Below, in pieces: positions 46,472 to 55,339 of a DNA stretch of 64,000 bases. The position numbers and the translations under genes were made by a program. The notes under the pieces are model-generated. The model saw nothing but the letters and a program-made list of their open reading frames with translations. It was not told where the DNA came from and made no database searches. Position 1 is the first letter of the stretch. Every line of letters begins with the position of its first letter. The stretch comes from Blautia sp. BIOML-A1 (lineage in GTDB: Bacteria > Bacillota > Clostridia > Lachnospirales > Lachnospiraceae), in the NCBI RefSeq assembly GCF_009883055.1, contig NZ_WWVR01000002.1, forward strand, positions 95,840-159,839, given 5' to 3'.

Positions 46472-47794
46472 ATGGTCACAGATTTTACAAAAGAGCATCC
46501 TGACCGAACATTATGGAAATTCTGGCTTCCAATGATGTTCAGCGTGATGTTTCAGCAGATATACAATATTGCGGACAGTATGATCGCAGGAAAATTCGCC
46601 GGGGAAGATGCGCTGGCGGCAGTAGGAGCCTCCTATCCGATCACAGTTATTTTTATGGCCTTTGCCGTGGGAATGAACCTTGGTGCATCGGTAATAGTAT
46701 CCAGATTATTTGGTGCAGGTGATCGAAAAGGTGTGAAGCGTGCGGTAACGACGGCATTTGCTTCGTCACTGGGACTTGCAGCAGTACTTACTGTCTGGGG
46801 ATATTTTTTCTGTAGAAATATGATGGAATGGATACATACCCCGCAGAATATTATGGCAGATGGAGTTCTGTATCTGAAAATCTATGTGTTCGGACTGATT
46901 TTCCTGATGCTTTATAATGTATGTACTGGTGTGTTTACAGCATTGGGAGATTCCAAAACACCATTGTATTTTCTGTTGGGATCATCTGCCGGTAATATTG
47001 TCCTGGATCTGATATTTGTGGCTCAGTTTCACTGGGGTGTCAGTGGTGTTGCCTGGGCTACTTTTATTGCACAGGGAATTTCAGCGGTGCTTGCACTGCT
47101 TACATTGTTTTCCAGACTTAAGGCTTTTGCGGGAGAAGAAAAACAGCCTTTTTTTGACAGTAAATATTTTAAACAGATATTTGCGATCGCAGTACCAAGT
47201 ATTATGCAGCAGAGTGTCCTGAGTGTCGGAAATCTTTTTATTCAGGATATTGTAAATCGCTATGGATCGGCAGTTGTTGCAGGATATTCAGGTGCTATTA
47301 AGCTGAACACTTTTGCCATAAATATTTTTATGACGCTGGGATCCTGTCTTTCAAGTTATACCGCCCAGAATATTGGTGCTGGTAAAGCAGAAAGGATACC
47401 GTTGGGATTTCGGACTGGTTTGAAACTTTCAGCGGTGGCAGCTGTACCGTTTGTTGTTCTGTATGTTGGTTTCAGCAGACTGATGATGGGGCTGTTTCTA
47501 AATGCAGAAAGTGAAGAGGCGATCAGAGCTGGAATGGAATTTCTTCAGATTGTTGCACCCTGGTATCTTATGATCGTGGTAAAACTGATGACAGATGGAA
47601 TTATCAGAGGTGCCGGCGCAATGATGTATTTTGTAGCTGCGACAGTACCTGATCTGATCTTCAGAATTCTGTTTGCACTACTGTTCAGCAGAAAATTTGG
47701 AAGTACCGGAATCTGGATGGCATGGCCATTTGGCTGGATTGCCGCTACAGTGCTGACATTGGTTTTCTATAGAACTATAAATGAGCAAATTTGA
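46472..47794 (+). CDS. MATE-family efflux transporter
   Basis: A 440-residue MATE protein with about 12 TM segments. LPMMFSVMFQQIYNIADSMI and ALAAVGASYPITV are typical for the N-terminal half; PSIMQQSVLSVGNLFIQ marks the second half. ATG 46472 follows a GGGGGG-rich site by 8 bases. It has no visible partner gene; a MATE fragment and transposase remnant lie just downstream. It is most similar in style to the MATE gene at 60202 (QQIYN(I/M)ADS(M/I)I), but I did not align them fully. Confidence 0.92.
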   Translation: MVTDFTKEHPDRTLWKFWLPMMFSVMFQQIYNIADSMIAGKFAGEDALAAVGASYPITVIFMAFAVGMNLGASVIVSRLFGAGDRKGVKRAVTTAFASSLGLAAVLTVWGYFFCRNMMEWIHTPQNIMADGVLYLKIYVFGLIFLMLYNVCTGVFTALGDSKTPLYFLLGSSAGNIVLDLIFVAQFHWGVSGVAWATFIAQGISAVLALLTLFSRLKAFAGEEKQPFFDSKYFKQIFAIAVPSIMQQSVLSVGNLFIQDIVNRYGSAVVAGYSGAIKLNTFAINIFMTLGSCLSSYTAQNIGAGKAERIPLGFRTGLKLSAVAAVPFVVLYVGFSRLMMGLFLNAESEEAIRAGMEFLQIVAPWYLMIVVKLMTDGIIRGAGAMMYFVAATVPDLIFRILFALLFSRKFGSTGIWMAWPFGWIAATVLTLVFYRTINEQI

Positions 47795-47808
47795 AAAAAT
47801 GCACAAAA

Positions 47809-48215
47809 CTATCCTGCTAATTTCATAAACGCTTCAAAATTAATACTGGATTTTGCACATTGAAACAGATATTGATACTTTTCCTGCTGAATGGTACTGC
47901 GAATCAGTTGATATCCTTCCTGGAAAGACTGATATCGTCCAGTGCCTATAACACAGATATAATGTGCCATTGACATCAGCAGCCAGTATCTTTGGATCCC
48001 TTCTCTGTTACCGATAATTCAGCAGCAAGTTCGCTGAGCTTCTTTTTCATTCCTGACGGGTACAGCAGGCGGTTTGTTTTTAAAGCTCCAATGGTATGGA
48101 ACCCCTTCTGTACAAATGTGTTAATTAATTTTTCAGAAACATACCAGCAGTCACAAAGGAAATACGACATGACTGGAGGTTCTGGCAGTTCCTTTGCAAT
48201 GCTCTGCACAATACC
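47809..48215 (-). pseudogene. DDE-type transposase remnant, internally deleted
   Basis: Minus-strand remnant. The 5' piece (from about 48215 to about 47990) codes for ELPEPPVMSYFLCDCWYV and VQKGFHTIGALKTNR, resembling the catalytic core of IS4/IS1182-like transposases, and ends in a frame shift. The rest (about 47990-47809) resumes in another frame with YWLLMSMAHYICV and QQEKYQYLFQCAKS, like a transposase C-terminus. The segment between them, where the last catalytic acid should be, seems to be deleted. At 48215 the sequence joins a MATE gene on the plus strand. I found no terminal inverted repeats. Confidence 0.65.
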
Positions 48216-49077
48216 ATTTCTGGCAAGGCTTGGAGCTGTGGCAGTTAATACTGGACTCAATTACGTATTAATATTTGGAAAGGCCGGATTTGCATCTATG
48301 GGAATAAAAGGTGCGGCGACGGCAACTCTCGTTTCACAGTTGTTAAATATGTTTCTTATCCTTATTGGCTTTATTATTTGTATAAAGAATGATGAAAATA
48401 AGCCAGTGATGTCATTGCATTTCAGAAAGATTACCATTTGGGAATATTTTATAATGATTATGCCGATTTTAATCAGTGAGTTTCTGTGGAGTCTGGGGCA
48501 GAATGTAGAGTCTGCAGTATATGGTCATTTAGGGACAACAAGCCTTGCTGCCTATACTATTACGTGTCCGATACAGAGTCTTATTATCGGGGCATTGAGC
48601 GGTTTGTCTGCGGCATCTGGAGTTATGATAGGAAAGCGCCTGGGAAAGAAACAGTATGATGATGCTTATACGGAATCCAGAAAAATCATGTATGCAGGGT
48701 TATTCGGCTCATTTTTGGTATTATTGTTACTTATATTGTTTGCAGGAACGTATGCAGGATTTTATCGTGTGGATCAAAGTGTTAAAGAAACTGGAAAAAT
48801 GCTGCTTATCGTTTTTGCTCTGTATGCTCCAGTTAAAGTTGAAAATATGATTCTTGGTGGAGGCATTATAAGAAGTGGTGGTAATACAAAAATTATTATG
48901 ATCATAGATATTATTGGAACCTGGTGTATTGGGATTCCGTTGTGTATTATTGCTGCGTATGTTTTTCAGTGGGGAATTGTAGGCGTATATGCATTGTTTA
49001 CCACTGAAGAAATTTTTAGGTTGATCATATCACTCATTATTTTCAGAAAACGCAAATGGATGCGCAGCTTATCATAA
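48216..49077 (+). pseudogene. Beheaded MATE transporter gene
   Basis: Only the C-terminal portion of a MATE protein is present, beginning near LARLGAVAVNTGLNYVLIFG and ending at a normal stop (RKRKWMRSLS). The first third of a usual MATE, about 150-170 residues, is missing. The open frame is prolonged upstream to 47992 but that part reads antisense through the transposase remnant and is not MATE-like, and there is no clean ribosome binding site. It is probably inactive. The downstream AraC gene is convergent with it. Confidence 0.75.
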
Positions 49078-49090
49078 CTGACGTGAGATA

Positions 49091-49990
49091 TCAAACTGGT
49101 GCTCTTTCTTTATTTCGATAGTCAGTGGGAGTCATCTTATATGCTTTCTTGAACGTTCGGCAAAAATGATCCACGTTGTTAAATCCGGTGTTATTAGAGA
49201 TTGTGGCTATTTTTTCTTCTGTATTTATCAGAAGAAGTGCTGCTTGTTTAAGGCGATAGTTGATAAGATACTTAACCGGTGTCAGTTTAAGATTATTCTG
49301 AAAAAGATGAAGGGCAGTACTCTTGCTGATATTTGCAGTTCTGGCAATATCCTCAAGTGTTATATTTTCCGAATAATGTGCATGAACGTATTGCATCATC
49401 AGCTGAAGCCGTGTTCTGGAAATTACAGCGCCCATGTTTTCAAATTGATCAAAAGTCAGATTTTCTAAAAGTAATATCCAGAGTTGCTGAACTGACATAG
49501 ATACAATAATCTCACGGTTAAATTCTGTTTCCTGTACTGCAATTATTGTTTTTATGATTTCAAGAACTTTTTTCTGCCAGGGAATATCTGGTTGAAAAAC
49601 GAGATATTCAAGAGAAGATGAAATTACAGGATTGATATATTTTTTATAAATGAGACTGTCCTGTGGTGCAATAAATGAAGGCTGAAACAGAAAATTGGGA
49701 ATGATGGCATCGCTTGAGGACTGTAATCGATGGAGAATTTTGGAATTGATCATTATGCCGTTACCCTCATTAAGTTCAAAGTGAACCGTACCAATATCAA
49801 AAACCACATTTCCGCTTTCGATATATATAAATTCCAGCTCACTGTGCCAGTGCCAGTCGATGCACTTAAAATCAAACAGAGCTATATTTTCATAATAGTA
49901 GCGAAAAGGATACTCGGCGCTTCCATGATGGACGGTTTCCATTAAGTTGGCATCCGTTGTTATTTTGGTGAATTGATTTTGAAAACTCAT
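49091..49990 (-). CDS. AraC-family transcription regulator
   Basis: A 299-residue regulator with an N-terminal cupin-like sensor (about 30-150, ...FKCIDWHWHSELEFIYI) and a C-terminal AraC double HTH (about 195-299): NISKSTALHLFQNNLKLTP and NNTGFNNVDHFCRTFKKAYK. It is divergent from an MFS gene 124 bases away (chosen start 50115) and likely controls it. Its stop is 13 bases from the MATE fragment. Confidence 0.9.
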   Translation of the reverse strand: MSFQNQFTKITTDANLMETVHHGSAEYPFRYYYENIALFDFKCIDWHWHSELEFIYIESGNVVFDIGTVHFELNEGNGIMINSKILHRLQSSSDAIIPNFLFQPSFIAPQDSLIYKKYINPVISSSLEYLVFQPDIPWQKKVLEIIKTIIAVQETEFNREIIVSMSVQQLWILLLENLTFDQFENMGAVISRTRLQLMMQYVHAHYSENITLEDIARTANISKSTALHLFQNNLKLTPVKYLINYRLKQAALLLINTEEKIATISNNTGFNNVDHFCRTFKKAYKMTPTDYRNKERAPV

Positions 49991-50027
49991 GGCTATTAAT
50001 ACCTCATATAATTGAACAATGCGATAT

Positions 50028-50083
50028 ATTACAATAAAATATGAAAAAATTACAATGAAATTAGTATCTACATATTATATAAT
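50028..50083 (+). promoter_or_regulatory. Two 21-base-spaced direct repeats plus -10, AraC/MFS intergenic
   Basis: ATTACAATAAAAT (50028-50040) and ATTACAATGAAAT (50049-50061) differ at one base and are spaced 21 bases start to start, two helical turns, as in AraC-type tandem sites. TATAAT at 50078-50083 is a likely -10 for the MFS gene. Repeat 2 lies around -35. Confidence 0.65.
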
Positions 50084-50114
50084 ACAAACAAATATTATTC
50101 AAGGAGCATCTTAC

Positions 50115-51290
50115 ATGAAGAATTATAAAAAAACCAAATTGGCCTGTTATCTTGGATTTATAACACAGGCGATCGCTGCTAATTTCGCACCGCTTTTATA
50201 TTTGAAGTTTCATGCGGAATACAATATTACACTTGGAAATATTGCACTTATTTCCACCTGTTTTTTCTTTACCCAGCTTATAGTTGATTTATTTTGTGCC
50301 AAATTTGTTGATAAAATAGGGTACAGAATCTGCATTGTAGCTTCGGAAGCCTGCTCGGCCCTGGGGCTTATAGGACTGGCTTTTCTTCCGGGAATTCTCC
50401 CGAATCCTTTTGCGGGAATTATAATAAGTGTAATTATATATGCAATAGGCAGCGGGCTTATTGAAGTGCTTTGCAGCCCGATCATTGAGGCATGTCCATT
50501 TGACAATAAAGAAGCAACTATGAGCTTGCTTCATTCTTTTTATTGCTGGGGAGCAGTAGGAACAATTCTTGTTTCAACAATTTTCTTTGCAGTATTTGGA
50601 ATCGACAGCTGGAAATGGCTGGCAGTTCTGTTAGCCCTGATTCCGACAGTAAATATCTATAATTTTGCAACCTGTCCTATTGAATATCTTGTAGATGAGA
50701 ACGAGGGAATGAGCATATCAGCACTTTTTAAAATACCATTATTCTGGATTGCTATTATTTTGATGGTATGTTCAGGTGCTTCTGAATTATCTATGGCACA
50801 ATGGGCCTCTGCATATGCTGAGGCAGCGCTTGGCTTAAGTAAAACAATGGGAGATCTTCTGGGACCATGTTTATTTGCTGTCTCCATGGGAATCAGCAGA
50901 ATACTATATGGAAAATACGGAGAAAAAGTAGATCTGTCAAAGTTCATGCTTGGTTCAGGTGCGTTATGCGTAGTATGTTATGTTCTTGCATCACTCTTTT
51001 CAAATCCTGTAGTCGGACTTACAGGATGTATCCTGTGTGGCTTTTCTGTTGGAATCATGTGGCCGGGTACATTAAGTATCTCATCTAAGAAGTTTCCGGC
51101 AGGTGGTACTGCAATGTTTGCACTTCTTGCCATGGCTGGAGATCTGGGAGGAAGCATCGGTCCTGGTATTGTTGGACGAGTAACCCAGATGGCGGGAGAT
51201 AATATAAGGAGCGGCATGTTGGTCGGCCTGATCTTTCCCGTGGTAATGGTAATCGGACTCTTATTTTTTGATAAGATAAAGTCCAGATAA
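50115..51290 (+). CDS. MFS transporter
   Basis: A 391-residue protein with about 12 TM segments; YLGFITQAIAANFAPLLYLKF at the start and FCAKFVDKIGYR between segments 2 and 3 (the MFS loop motif). The protein resembles sugar-type MFS permeases of FucP/BBE-like groups in general features; substrate unknown. ATG 50115 follows AAGGAGC by 8 bases, whereas the frame extends to 50019 within the operator region. Likely regulated by the divergent AraC gene. Confidence 0.85.
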   Translation: MKNYKKTKLACYLGFITQAIAANFAPLLYLKFHAEYNITLGNIALISTCFFFTQLIVDLFCAKFVDKIGYRICIVASEACSALGLIGLAFLPGILPNPFAGIIISVIIYAIGSGLIEVLCSPIIEACPFDNKEATMSLLHSFYCWGAVGTILVSTIFFAVFGIDSWKWLAVLLALIPTVNIYNFATCPIEYLVDENEGMSISALFKIPLFWIAIILMVCSGASELSMAQWASAYAEAALGLSKTMGDLLGPCLFAVSMGISRILYGKYGEKVDLSKFMLGSGALCVVCYVLASLFSNPVVGLTGCILCGFSVGIMWPGTLSISSKKFPAGGTAMFALLAMAGDLGGSIGPGIVGRVTQMAGDNIRSGMLVGLIFPVVMVIGLLFFDKIKSR

Positions 51291-51318
51291 CTTTTCAAAA
51301 TTGGTCTACAGAAAAGAG

Positions 51319-51519
51319 ATGAAAATACGAATGGAAACAAAACAAATTATTCTTGAAACAAGGACGGATGAGGATGTTATAGAAATAACACTGGCAATGA
51401 TTGATCTACAAGTGCCTGTATTACATGAACCACGATATACTGATTTGGGTTATGAAAGTTGTTTTTTGTGTGGGAAAGACTTGCAAATGCGTATAATTCA
51501 TAGAAAAATAATTATATAA
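51319..51519 (+). CDS. Short hypothetical ORF or fragment
   Basis: A 66-residue frame that starts with MKIRMETKQIILETR and contains one CxxC-like FLCGKD. There is only a weak AAAAGAG upstream. It follows the MFS stop and precedes the riboswitch. It might be a fragment of a larger gene; I do not recognise it. Confidence 0.25.
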   Translation: MKIRMETKQIILETRTDEDVIEITLAMIDLQVPVLHEPRYTDLGYESCFLCGKDLQMRIIHRKIII

Positions 51520-51563
51520 GAACTCTTTTGAAGAATGTCTGATTTACAAGGCTTAGGAACTTC

Positions 51564-51592
51564 TTGACAGTGATATTGATTTGATATATGAT
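51564..51592 (+). promoter_or_regulatory. Promoter of the riboswitch transcript
   Basis: TTGACA at 51564-51569, 17-base spacer, TATGAT at 51587-51592. The start point would be about 51599, exactly where the riboswitch begins. Confidence 0.75.
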
Positions 51593-51598
51593 TGTACC

Positions 51599-51698
51599 AA
51601 ATAAAGGGGAGTAACCTACGCTTTTAAAATCTGCGTTTGAGGTATCGTCAGTACGGTGGAAACATCCGGTGCCGCAAGAAAATGGTGAGACTTTTATT
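51599..51698 (+). ncRNA. yybP-ykoY-type manganese riboswitch candidate
   Basis: The RNA begins AATAAAGGGGAGTAACC and contains TATCGTCAGTACGG and GGTGAGACTTTTATT: the GGGGAGTA and TCGTCA words and the final GAGACTTTT match what I recall of the yybP-ykoY (Mn2+) family. AATAAAGG at the 5' end can pair with the AGACTTTTATT at the 3' end (P1). This family is known to precede P-type ATPases and exporters and to turn them on with Mn2+. Downstream is a P-type ATPase remnant. The final P1 strand overlaps the terminator stem, as expected for an ON switch. Confidence 0.75.
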
Positions 51699-51732
51699 GC
51701 ATTTTTGTTATGCAATAAAGGTTTCTTTTTTT
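51693..51732 (+). terminator. Riboswitch expression-platform terminator
   Basis: TTTATTGCAT (51693-51702) and ATGCAATAAA (51710-51719) form a perfect 10-base-pair stem, followed by GGTTTCTTTTTTT. The stem shares TTTATT with the P1 strand of the riboswitch, so the two folds exclude each other. Confidence 0.85.
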
Positions 51733-51806
51733 ATACATTTTTATCGAAAAGATCTTTCATTGCATAAAAATCCAATAGACATTTATGAAAAGAGGAGGCA
51801 TAAGTG

Positions 51807-52183
51807 ATGAAAGAAATTTATCAACAGACAGTAGAAGAAGTATTTGAGCGAGTGAAAGGCAATATATCAGGCCTTACGAGTGAACAGGTGAAATCTTCCA
51901 GAGAAAAATGCGGATGGAATGAACTTGCAGAAGGAAAGAAGAAAAATATCCTGCAGATTTTTTGGGAACAGTACAGACGGTAAAAGCGGAACAATCCCTA
52001 CAGAGTTTAAAGAAGCTTTCTGGTCCGGAGGCAAAGGTACTGCGTGATGGATCTGCTGTTCAGATTCCAGCCAGGGAACTGGTCATTGGAGCTGTGATAC
52101 TGCTCGAAGCTGGAGATATGATCCCGGCGGATGGAAGATTGATTGAAAATGCAAGCCTCAAGGTTGATGAGAGTGCACTCACT
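51807..52183 (+). pseudogene. P-type ATPase remnant
   Basis: Start ATG 51807 follows AGAGGAGGC. The first 58 codons read like the cation-ATPase N-terminal domain (TVEEVFERVKGNISGLTSEQV ... LQIFWEQYRR) and end at a stop, 51981-51983. A different frame then resumes with the actuator-domain sequence (TVQTVKAEQSLQ, then ILLEAGDMIPADGRLIENAS and DESALT). Several TM-coding bases are missing between these two parts, and everything after DESALT, including the phosphorylation site, is gone. The gene is dead but still controlled by the riboswitch. Confidence 0.7.
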
Positions 52184-52658
52184 ATTTCTTGCCGGACAGT
52201 GTCTCGAAGCCATAATTCTGGGCTCCATGTTTGTTGTTACATTGAGTATATTAAAAATGCCATATGCACTTTTGATTGGAATTTTGGTTGCATTTACGGC
52301 ATTGATTCCTATCTTTGGAGCTTTTATTGGATGTGCAGTGGGTAGTTTTTTGATCTTCATGGTAAGTCCAGAACAAGCAGTTTTATTTATTATTATATTT
52401 TTACTCTTACAGCAGATTGAAAGTAATCTGATCTACCCGCATGTTGTTGGCGGATCTGTTGGCCTTCCGTCGATTTGGGTGCTGGCGGCAGTGACAATCG
52501 GTGGAAATCTTATGGGAATAGTAGGTATGCTCATTTTTATTCCTACTGTATCGGTGTTTTATACTATTTTTCGCGAATATGTCTATTTGCGTCTGAAAAA
52601 ACAGAATATAAAACGAGTAACGCGGACAGAAGTGGAAGAATATGATAAGAGGATGTAA
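52182..52658 (+). pseudogene. AI-2E family transporter C-terminal remnant
   Basis: From about 52182 the frame codes for a multi-pass segment: LFLAGQCLEAIILGSM, FTALIPIFGAFIGCAVG and the family signature QQIESNLIYPHVVGGSVGLP, ending with RTEVEEYDKRM. This is the last third or so of an AI-2E/YdiK-type transporter of usually about 350-400 residues. The join to P-type ATPase coding sequence at ...GCACTCACTATTTC... changes frame, so it is a deletion junction, not a natural fusion. A terminator follows at 52682. Confidence 0.7.
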
Positions 52659-52681
52659 TTGAGTGATGAAACTGGCAGAAT

Positions 52682-52712
52682 TAAGACGTAGGGAAACTTA
52701 CGTCTTTTTTTA
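52682..52712 (+). terminator. Terminator after the AI-2E remnant
   Basis: AAGACGTA ... TACGTCTT with a GGGAAACT loop, then TTTTTTT. Confidence 0.85.
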
Positions 52713-52713
52713 A

Positions 52714-52756
52714 TGTGACATACATCACGGAAAATGATAAACTTTTTAATTATAAT
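52714..52756 (+). promoter_or_regulatory. Crp/Fnr site and -10 of the asr regulator operon
   Basis: TGTGA-N6-TCACG at 52714-52729 matches the Crp half-site pair. TATAAT at 52751-52756 gives a transcript start near 52763, so the site is centred at about -41.5, the class II activator position. No -35 consensus is seen, as expected for an activator-dependent promoter. Confidence 0.65.
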
Positions 52757-52827
52757 ACAAAAGGAAAGCAAGACAGAAGCAGTTTATTATCAATGACTGT
52801 AAAAGTTATGCCAGCGAGGTTGATAAA

Positions 52828-53517
52828 ATGGGATATATAACGATCAGAGAACTGGAGAATATGGATTTTTTTAAAGAAATACCAAAGGATATTCTGCAGA
52901 ATCTGCTTAATGAAAGTAAGGTTGTTTCATATAAGAAAAAGGAAGTGATTTTTCATTCACGCAGCAGAACGAAAACAGTATATTTCGTGTATTCTGGGGA
53001 AGTGATGCTTTACAATCTGACCAAGCACGGAAATAGAAAGGTGATTTTTATCCTGGGAAAAGGACAGCTTTTAAATCAGAGTATTGTAAGCAAAAAGCCA
53101 AATGCACTTTTTTGTGAGGCTACCTGTCCAGTGAAGGTAATAGAAATTGCAGAAGAACAATTCCTTCAGCTTATGGAGCAGAGCCATGCTTTAACAAGAG
53201 CTGTTCTGAGAGAATATGAAAGAAATCTCTGGCGAATGGGTCACCAGTTAAAAAATACGACCGGAAACATGCAGATGGAGCGAAAAATAGCTGCAAAATT
53301 ATGGAAGCTAGGTCGTGATTTTGGTGTGGATACGGAAGATGGGGTGATGATAGATATTGATCTTACTATTACCCTGATGGCGGACTTAGTTGGTGCACCA
53401 AGGGAAAATGTTTCCCGTGCCTGTAAAGTTCTTACGGACAGAGGTTTGATTCGTTATGGTAATAAGAGGTTTACACTGACAGATTCTGATGGTCTTGCAG
53501 ACTTTTATAAAATGTGA
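52828..53517 (+). CDS. Crp/Fnr-family regulator of the asr operon
   Basis: A 229-residue protein: cyclic-nucleotide-like effector domain (about 10-130) and a C-terminal winged HTH with ADLVGAPRENVSRACKVL (recognition helix, near 190-207). No N-terminal cysteine cluster of classical FNR is evident, so the signal is unknown. It lies directly upstream of asrABC on the same strand (20 bases to the chosen asrA start), and a Crp-type site lies at its own promoter. Autoregulation and control of sulfite reduction are likely. Confidence 0.85.
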   Translation: MGYITIRELENMDFFKEIPKDILQNLLNESKVVSYKKKEVIFHSRSRTKTVYFVYSGEVMLYNLTKHGNRKVIFILGKGQLLNQSIVSKKPNALFCEATCPVKVIEIAEEQFLQLMEQSHALTRAVLREYERNLWRMGHQLKNTTGNMQMERKIAAKLWKLGRDFGVDTEDGVMIDIDLTITLMADLVGAPRENVSRACKVLTDRGLIRYGNKRFTLTDSDGLADFYKM

Positions 53518-53537
53518 TTATGAGAAAGGGGTATCTG

Positions 53538-54536
53538 ATGGGAAAACGACTCAACAGTGATGAGATGCAGAAGATTTTTGAAATTCTGCAGAAATCGTAC
53601 GATATCTTTGGACCGAAAATTTACCGGGGAGCAGGCTGCTTTTCAGATACAGATATAGTTCGTTATGGTTTGCTGAACAGTTGGGAAGAACTTGTCTGGA
53701 ATCAGAAGTCAGATTACAGTTTTAAGGAAGTGCTGCTTCCGGTTTCGGAGACAATTCTTTATTTTACGGAAAACGAGACAAAAACCGCAGATGAAGCGGC
53801 AAGACAGCGATTGGTTTTTGTGAAAAGCTGTGATTTTCATGCTCTGAAACGTCTGGATGAGATATACATGAAAAACGGTGCAGAAGATTATTATTACAGA
53901 AGAATGCGGGAAAATACAGTTTTTGCTGTGATGGGTTGTAAAGAATCTGGAAAAAATTGTTTCTGTGTAAGTATGGGGACAAATCGTTGTGAAGAATATG
54001 ATATGTATATTTTCCAGGATGAAAAGGGCTGTTATATGGAACTGAGATACAGAGAACTGGAAGAATTATTATGGGATTATGGACAGAATGCACAGGAGAA
54101 ACTGACTTTTGTGGAAAAGAATGAGATACATGTAGAGATTCCGGAGAAACTCCCAGATGCAATTCATCAGGATCCTATGTGGCAGGAATATGGCAGCCGC
54201 TGTATTGGCTGTGGCCGCTGCAATTTTGTCTGTCCGACATGTACCTGTTTTACTATGCAGGATATTTTTTATAAAGATAATCCAAAGGCAGGAGAGCGGC
54301 GCCGTGTATGGGCTTCCTGTCAGGTGAATGGATATTCTGACATTGCAGGAGGACACAGCTTCCGTCAGAGTCAGGGTGAAAGAATGCGCTTTAAGGTATT
54401 ACATAAAATTTCGGATTATAAGAAAAGATTTGGATACCACATGTGTGTTGGATGCGGACGTTGTGAAAATGTGTGTCCGGAATATATTTCCTATGTTGCA
54501 TGCCTTCAGAAACTGAATGAAAAGGAGGGGAAATAA
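53538..54536 (+). CDS. asrA: Anaerobic sulfite reductase subunit A
   Basis: A 332-residue iron-sulfur subunit. Two C-terminal ferredoxin-like cysteine clusters are seen: CIGCGRCNFVCPTC and CVGCGRCENVCPEY, as in AsrA. It carries electrons from AsrB to AsrC. ATG 53538 follows GAAAGGGG; the frame extends to 53514 without a site. One base separates its stop from the asrB start. Confidence 0.93.
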   Translation: MGKRLNSDEMQKIFEILQKSYDIFGPKIYRGAGCFSDTDIVRYGLLNSWEELVWNQKSDYSFKEVLLPVSETILYFTENETKTADEAARQRLVFVKSCDFHALKRLDEIYMKNGAEDYYYRRMRENTVFAVMGCKESGKNCFCVSMGTNRCEEYDMYIFQDEKGCYMELRYRELEELLWDYGQNAQEKLTFVEKNEIHVEIPEKLPDAIHQDPMWQEYGSRCIGCGRCNFVCPTCTCFTMQDIFYKDNPKAGERRRVWASCQVNGYSDIAGGHSFRQSQGERMRFKVLHKISDYKKRFGYHMCVGCGRCENVCPEYISYVACLQKLNEKEGK

Positions 54537-54537
54537 G

Positions 54538-55326
54538 ATGACAAATGAATATATTCCTTTCTTATCTAAGATAAAAGAAATTGTGAAGCATACAGAGACA
54601 GAATATACATTTCGTATGACATATGTGGGTGAAGTAAAACCAGGACAGTTCTTTGAAGTTTCTATTCCTAAATATGGTGAGGCACCGATTTCTGTCAGTG
54701 GCATAGGAGAAGATTATGTTGATCTGACAATACGTAAGGTTGGTAAGGTAACCGGAGAAATTTTTGAACTGAATGAGGAAAGCAGCTTTTTTATGCGTGG
54801 TCCTTATGGAAAGGGTTTTGAAAAAGAAAATTATCAGGGAAAAGAGCTGATCGTAGTAGCAGGTGGAACAGGAGTATCTCCTGTGAGAGGCGTGATCAGT
54901 TACTTCGGTGAGCATCCGGATGAAGTAAAAAAATTACATACAATACTTGGGTTTAAATCTCCGGCAGATATTTTATTCCGTGATGATTTGAAGAACTGGG
55001 AACAGCAGATGGATCTGATTCTGACGGTGGACTCATCCGATGTCCCTTTCTATAGAACGGGGCTTGTTACAAAATATATTCCAGAACTTGAACTTGATAA
55101 TATTCATGAAACTGCAGCTATTGTTGTCGGACCGCCGATTATGATGAAATTTGCAGTAGCAGAGCTTTTAAAGATGGGAATGCAGGAAGAACAAATCTGG
55201 ATCTCGCAGGAACGAAAAATGTGCTGTGGATTTGGTAAATGTGGGCATTGTCGAATGAATGACACATATATTTGTCTGGATGGTCCGGTATTCTGTTATT
55301 CAGAAGGTAAAAAATTGTTTGATTAG
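54538..55326 (+). CDS. asrB: Anaerobic sulfite reductase subunit B
   Basis: A 262-residue FAD/NAD-binding ferredoxin-reductase-type subunit. PGQFFEVSIPKYGEAPISVSG begins the flavin fold, VVAGGTGVSPVRGVISY the NAD region, and the C-terminal CCGFGKCGHCRM holds the 2Fe-2S cysteines. It takes electrons from NADH. AAAGGAGGGG precedes the ATG; asrA, B and C are closely packed. Confidence 0.93.
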   Translation: MTNEYIPFLSKIKEIVKHTETEYTFRMTYVGEVKPGQFFEVSIPKYGEAPISVSGIGEDYVDLTIRKVGKVTGEIFELNEESSFFMRGPYGKGFEKENYQGKELIVVAGGTGVSPVRGVISYFGEHPDEVKKLHTILGFKSPADILFRDDLKNWEQQMDLILTVDSSDVPFYRTGLVTKYIPELELDNIHETAAIVVGPPIMMKFAVAELLKMGMQEEQIWISQERKMCCGFGKCGHCRMNDTYICLDGPVFCYSEGKKLFD

Positions 55327-55339
55327 GGAGGAAATTATA

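Noticed and set aside
47992-48215. Upstream extension of the MATE fragment frame
   Set aside because: It is antisense to the transposase remnant and has no MATE-like residues.
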